From assembly GCA_050015675.1 (NCBI GenBank), contig JBEKAY010000004.1:67045-131044 (forward strand): a stretch of 64,000 nucleotides of DNA, read 5' to 3'. This document shows, piece after piece, positions 60,164 through 64,000 of this stretch; the stretch's first letter is position 1; each line of letters begins with the position of its first letter. This DNA comes from Fen-1298 sp050015675 (GTDB lineage: Bacteria; Bacteroidota; Ignavibacteria; UBA10030). The position numbers were made by a program, and so were the translations under genes. Under the pieces are notes generated by a model. That model was not told the DNA's origin. It worked only from the letters and a program-made list of their open reading frames with translations, and searched no databases.

Positions 60164-63100
60164 ATGTTTAAGCAGTTAACAGATAAATTAAATTACCACG
60201 AACTCGAATCAGAAATTCTGAAGTTGTGGGAAGCAAACGACATTTTCAAGAAAAGTATTTCTACGCGTGAAGGGAAACCGGAATTCACTTTTTACGAAGG
60301 TCCGCCAACAGCAAACGGCCGCCCCGGCATTCATCACGTCATGGGTCGAACTCTGAAGGACATAATTTGCCGCTACAAGACGATGCAGGGATATCAGGTG
60401 CATCGCAAAGCAGGATGGGACACGCATGGCTTGCCGGTGGAAATCGAAGTGGAAAAATCACTCGGCTTCAAACACAAGGACGACATCATCGGTTACGGTG
60501 TGGCAAAGTTCAACGAAGAGTGCAAGAAGTCGGTTTGGAAATACAAAACCGATTGGGAAGAATTGACAAAGATGATGGGCTACTGGGTTGACCTCGAGCA
60601 TCCGTACGTCACCTTCGAAAATAATTACATCGAGTCCATTTGGTGGGCGCTGAAGCAATATTTCGACAAAGGACTTATTTATAAAGGATATAAAATTCAG
60701 CCATACTGCCCGCGATGCGAGACACCATTGTCGTCGCACGAAGTATCGCTTGGGTACAAAGATGTCAAGGATCCATCGGTCTATATAAAATTAAAAGTAA
60801 AAGGGGAAGATGATACGTTCTTTCTCGTTTGGACGACGACACCATGGACGCTGATCTCGAACGTCGCACTCGCCGTTCATCCGGAGATTGAGTACGTAAA
60901 AGTTGAACAGAAAGGTGAAAAATTAATTCTTGCTGAAGCGCGCCTGTCGGTTCTTGGTGATGAATACATTGTGCTGGAAAAATTCAAAGGCGCAGCGCTT
61001 GCCGGTAAAGAGTACGAGCGAATGTTTACGTATCATCAAGTGAAAGAAAAAGGATGGTATGTTGTCCTCGCTGATTTTGTCACAACAGAGGACGGCTCCG
61101 GTATTGTTCATATGGCTCCGGCGTACGGCGAAGATGATTATCAAATTGGCAGGAAGTACGGTTTACCAACGATTCATCCTGTGAATAAATCCGGCGAGTT
61201 CAATTCTGAGGTTACCGATTTTGCAGGCATGTTTGTGAAGGATGCCGACCCGGAGATCATTCAAAATCTTCGTCATCGAAATATTCTTTACAAGAAGGAA
61301 ATGCATCTCCACAGTTATCCGCATTGCTGGCGTTGTGCGTCGCCGCTGTTGTATTATGCCCGCGAATCGTGGTACATTCGCACTACCGATTACGCGAAAC
61401 GGATGATTGATTTGAACAAACAGATCAATTGGATTCCACCGGAAGTAGGCGCCGGCAGGTTTGGCAACTGGCTGGAAGACAATAAAGACTGGGCGCTTTC
61501 GCGCGACCGTTTCTGGGGAACACCGCTTCCGATTTGGCTGTGCGAAGAATGCGGCAAACAAAAGTGCATCGGCAGCGTTGAAGAATATCGAAAAGGCGGG
61601 AATGTTTCAGAACCGCTCGATTTGCATAAGCCGTATGTTGATGCTGTAACGTTTACGTGTGAATGCAGCGGAACGATGAAACGCACACCCGAGCTTATCG
61701 ATGTATGGTTCGATTCCGGCTCGATGCCGTTCGCGCAATGGCACTATCCGTTTAAGAATAAAGAACGATTTGAAAAGGCATATCCTGCCGATTTTATTTC
61801 TGAAGGCATCGATCAAACGCGCGGATGGTTTTATACGCTGCATGCCATCGGCACATTTCTTTTCGACAAACCAGCGTTCAAAAATGTGCTCGTCAACGAA
61901 CTCATCCTCGACAAGCAAGGACAGAAAATGTCCAAGTCGAAGAAGAACACGGTTGATCCATTTGAACTGCTGAAAAAATACAGCGCTGATACGGTGCGAT
62001 GGTATTTGGTTTCGCAAAGTCCTGTGTGGCGGCCTACATTATTTGATTCAGAGATCATAGGGGAAGTTCAGCGGAAATTCTTCAGCACGCTTGTGAACAC
62101 GTATTCATTCTTCGCGCTGTACGCGAATGTGGATGGATTCGATAACAGCGAGCTGAGAATCCCTACAAGCGAGCGGCAAGAAATTGACCAGTGGATATTA
62201 TCTGAGCTGAATTCGCTCATAAAAAATTATATTCAATCGATGGAAGGGTATGATGTAACACGGGCGGCGAGAGCTGTGAGTGATTTCACAATTGATCAGC
62301 TTTCCAATTGGTATGTGCGCCGCAACCGGCGGCGTTTCTGGAAGAGTGAAAAAGGAAGAGATAAAACTGCGGCATATCAAACGCTGCACGAATGTTTGCT
62401 GACGATCAGCAAGCTCATCGCACCGTTCGCTCCGTTTTTGTCGGATGAACTATATCGTAATCTGATGACGGGGAACAAATCGGCACTCCAATCTGTTCAT
62501 CTTGAGTCCATGCCTATAGTGAATGCAAGCACCATTAATCCGGAACTTGAGCATCGGATGGAACATGTTATCCGGATCGTCGGACTTGTGCGCGCGATGC
62601 GGATGAAATCAAATTTGAAAGTCCGCCAGCCGCTGCAGAAAATTATTCTGCCGGTTAAATCCGAAGCAGATCGTAAAGAAATTGCACTGATGGAAGATGT
62701 CATTCTTGAAGAAATAAACGTCAAGCAGATTGAGTACGTGGCGGATGAATCTGCTATCATCAAAAAGAAATCGAAACCGAACTTTAAATCTCTTGGTCCC
62801 AAGTTCGGTAAATCAGTTCAACCGATAGCTGCACGGTTGCGCGGTTTGACATCCGAAGAAATCAGTAAGCTTCAATCGCAGGGAACGCTCTTGCTCAAAA
62901 TTAATGGCACAGATTACGCAATAGATACTAACGATGTAGAAATATTGCATGAAGATATTCAGGGCTGGTTAGTTGAGACTGACGGCTCGCTGACAGTTGC
63001 GTTAGATACTGCTTTGACAGATGAACTCATTGACGAGGGGCTGGCGCGCGAGTTTGTGAATCGCGTGCAGAACTTGCGGAAAGACTCAGGTTTTGAGGTC

Positions 63101-63295
63101 ACAGATCGGATTCAAATTCGGCACGCATCATCGGAGCGATTAACCAAAGCCCTTGATCGAATGACGGGGTATGTGAAGCAGGAAACATTGGCAGTTGAAT
63201 TTCAAGCAATCTCTCACGAAGATGCTTTAAAACACACAGCAAAAAGTGAAGATATTAACGGTGAGCAAAGTTTAATTGCAGTTGTGAGAATTTAG
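60164..63295 (+). CDS. ileS: Isoleucyl-tRNA synthetase, type 2 (eukaryote-like)
   Basis: 1043 residues. The HIGH motif reads HHVMG (residues 57-61, after GPPTANGRPGI) and KMSKS is KMSKSKKNTVDPFELL (near 590). The CP1 editing domain with TTPWTLISNVALAVH and the C-terminal anticodon-binding and tail domain without the type 1 zinc-finger end fit type 2 enzymes, found in eukaryotes, archaea and some bacteria. Type 2 IleRS is intrinsically insensitive to mupirocin (established). SexWW in SIWWALKQYFDKGLIYKGYK and the Rossmann core are intact. Confidence 0.97.
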   Translation: MFKQLTDKLNYHELESEILKLWEANDIFKKSISTREGKPEFTFYEGPPTANGRPGIHHVMGRTLKDIICRYKTMQGYQVHRKAGWDTHGLPVEIEVEKSLGFKHKDDIIGYGVAKFNEECKKSVWKYKTDWEELTKMMGYWVDLEHPYVTFENNYIESIWWALKQYFDKGLIYKGYKIQPYCPRCETPLSSHEVSLGYKDVKDPSVYIKLKVKGEDDTFFLVWTTTPWTLISNVALAVHPEIEYVKVEQKGEKLILAEARLSVLGDEYIVLEKFKGAALAGKEYERMFTYHQVKEKGWYVVLADFVTTEDGSGIVHMAPAYGEDDYQIGRKYGLPTIHPVNKSGEFNSEVTDFAGMFVKDADPEIIQNLRHRNILYKKEMHLHSYPHCWRCASPLLYYARESWYIRTTDYAKRMIDLNKQINWIPPEVGAGRFGNWLEDNKDWALSRDRFWGTPLPIWLCEECGKQKCIGSVEEYRKGGNVSEPLDLHKPYVDAVTFTCECSGTMKRTPELIDVWFDSGSMPFAQWHYPFKNKERFEKAYPADFISEGIDQTRGWFYTLHAIGTFLFDKPAFKNVLVNELILDKQGQKMSKSKKNTVDPFELLKKYSADTVRWYLVSQSPVWRPTLFDSEIIGEVQRKFFSTLVNTYSFFALYANVDGFDNSELRIPTSERQEIDQWILSELNSLIKNYIQSMEGYDVTRAARAVSDFTIDQLSNWYVRRNRRRFWKSEKGRDKTAAYQTLHECLLTISKLIAPFAPFLSDELYRNLMTGNKSALQSVHLESMPIVNASTINPELEHRMEHVIRIVGLVRAMRMKSNLKVRQPLQKIILPVKSEADRKEIALMEDVILEEINVKQIEYVADESAIIKKKSKPNFKSLGPKFGKSVQPIAARLRGLTSEEISKLQSQGTLLLKINGTDYAIDTNDVEILHEDIQGWLVETDGSLTVALDTALTDELIDEGLAREFVNRVQNLRKDSGFEVTDRIQIRHASSERLTKALDRMTGYVKQETLAVEFQAISHEDALKHTAKSEDINGEQSLIAVVRI

Positions 63296-63359
63296 TTTAT
63301 ATTTGTGCAAGTTTAATTGATTGTTTTTTTCATTATCCCCATAACACGGGAGGAAAGCC

Positions 63360-63866
63360 ATGGCAAAGAAAAAAGTCATGAAGAAATCTATAGCAAAGAA
63401 AACGACCAAACGCGTTTCGACGAAAGTCACACGAAAAATCAATGTAAAAAAAGGAAAAACGAAAGTTGCGGTTCAGAAAGTTCAGTCAAAGAAGGGTTAC
63501 AGCAAAGTGGACCTTGAACGATTTAAGACAATTATTTTAGAAAAACGGAAAGAAATTCTTGAAGAACTTGAATCGCTCAAATCGACGATGATGGATGTGA
63601 CCACCGGACAATACGAGATCGAAAATTCGACCTACTCGCTCCATATGGAACAGGGTACGGACGCGATGGAACGGGAAAAGACATTTCTTTTTGCTTCACG
63701 CGAAGGGAAGTTTCTTAATTATTTAGACGATGCATTGCAGCGTATCGAGCATGGGACATACGGCTTCTGTTCGGAGTGTGGTAATCTCATTGACAAGGAG
63801 CGCCTCGAGGCAGTGCCGCATGCGCACCAGTGCGTTAAATGTAAAGTGAAAAAAGGCGGCAACTAA
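63360..63866 (+). CDS. DksA/TraR-type zinc-finger protein with basic N-terminal extension
   Basis: 168 residues. The first 50 residues are about half Lys/Arg/Thr/Val (KKKVMKKSIAKKTTKR) and look like a nucleic-acid-binding tail. Residues 50-125 form the coiled coil; the C-terminal four-Cys finger is CSECG and CVKC. The coiled-coil tip lacks the classic DxxDxA triad in an obvious form (GTDAMERE is nearest). DksA modulates RNA polymerase with ppGpp; this version may be a DksA-like general regulator. AGGAAAG site lies before the ATG. Confidence 0.88.
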   Translation: MAKKKVMKKSIAKKTTKRVSTKVTRKINVKKGKTKVAVQKVQSKKGYSKVDLERFKTIILEKRKEILEELESLKSTMMDVTTGQYEIENSTYSLHMEQGTDAMEREKTFLFASREGKFLNYLDDALQRIEHGTYGFCSECGNLIDKERLEAVPHAHQCVKCKVKKGGN

Positions 63867-63871
63867 CTTAC

Positions 63872-63941
63872 AGTGATCGATGAACAGTGATGAATGAGTA
63901 ATTTCAAATCACTTTTCACTGTTTACTCTTCACTATTCACT
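63872..63941. repeat. Inverted heptad-array locus after dksA
   Basis: Right arm (63907-63941): five consecutive perfect-phase 7-bp units AATCACT, TTTCACT, GTTTACT, CTTCACT, ATTCACT. Left arm (63872-63899): AGTGATC, GATGAAC, AGTGATG, AATGAGT, with units 1 and 3 carrying AGTGA in the opposite sense. The arms face each other across a 7-base centre with no gene between them. Located between dksA-like and the next gene. Confidence 0.8.
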
Positions 63942-63964
63942 CATAACGATTATTGAGGTTATTC

Positions 63965-64000
63965 TTGCGTGTCTTGTATGTAACTCTCTGTATTGTTTTT
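63965..64000 (+). CDS. lspA: Probable signal peptidase II (lspA), first 12 codons only
   Basis: TTG start at 63965 with GAGG 6 bases upstream; 12 in-frame codons to the window edge read MRVLYVTLCIVF, a basic-then-hydrophobic start that fits the first membrane helix of LspA. dksA followed by lspA is a common order. The assignment rests on this short stretch and context. Confidence 0.45.
   Translation, partial: MRVLYVTLCIVF

Overview
The window is a moderate-GC bacterial chromosome segment (roughly 40-45% GC by eye) that is almost fully coding. It looks like a Gram-negative, respiring member of the Bacteroidota/Chlorobiota (FCB) group, most likely near Ignavibacteria. The basis is inference from gene content and order: several outer-membrane barrels (two of FadL/PorV type), an ECF sigma/anti-sigma pair, bactofilin plus M23 peptidase next to an F-ATPase operon that lacks beta and epsilon genes, a MqnA-like protein, a class I-like purine nucleoside phosphorylase, a type 2 IleRS, and frequent TTG/GTG starts. 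No phage, CRISPR array, rRNA or recognisable tRNA was found.

Layout. 0-8.8 kb: end of a tandem VOC protein, then minus-strand rubrerythrin, YchF, a membrane-anchored hydrolase/TPR protein, the pntAA-pntAB-pntB transhydrogenase operon and a SpoU-family RNA methyltransferase; a plus-strand 52-residue zinc ribbon lies between. 8.9-15.8 kb: M23 peptidase, bactofilin, two AtpZ/AtpI-like proteins and atpBEFHAG. 15.9-28.1 kb: a GspE/PilB-like ATPase, ffh-rpsP-khpA-rimM-trmD-(PfpI)-rplS-mqnA-like, recN, a four-helix-bundle cassette, cysS and an amidohydrolase. 28.1-38.5 kb: envelope proteins, penicillin acylase, SIRT5-like sirtuin, pyruvate kinase, a mannose-1-phosphate guanylyltransferase-like protein and mnmA. 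38.7-44.6 kb: an ECF sigma/anti-sigma/Spy-like/RND efflux cluster. 44.8-53.5 kb: SpmA/SpmB, beta-barrels, a beta-CASP nuclease, an RsbW-like kinase and a FadL-type protein. 53.6-57.7 kb: mdh, rpmA, rplU, aroE and a TPR protein on the minus strand. 58-64 kb: yggS, divIVA-like, purine nucleoside phosphorylase, ileS, dksA-like and the first codons of a probable lspA.

How the genes work together. Proton-motive force links the transhydrogenase, ATP synthase and RND pump. The central block serves translation and protein targeting. The ECF cluster reads as an envelope-stress module driving efflux.

The most unusual signals are non-coding. Seven-base-period tandem arrays in inverted orientation exactly bracket the four-helix-bundle gene after recN; a second inverted heptad locus follows dksA and an eight-base array precedes ileS. 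A 90-94 bp MITE-like element with CCCGTTAGAAAA termini occurs twice, once inside the 5' end of an outer-membrane reading frame and once in a divergent promoter region. A cluster of perfect hairpins resembling REP elements lies between ychF and rubrerythrin, and two overlapping, mutually exclusive helices lie between rpsP and khpA.
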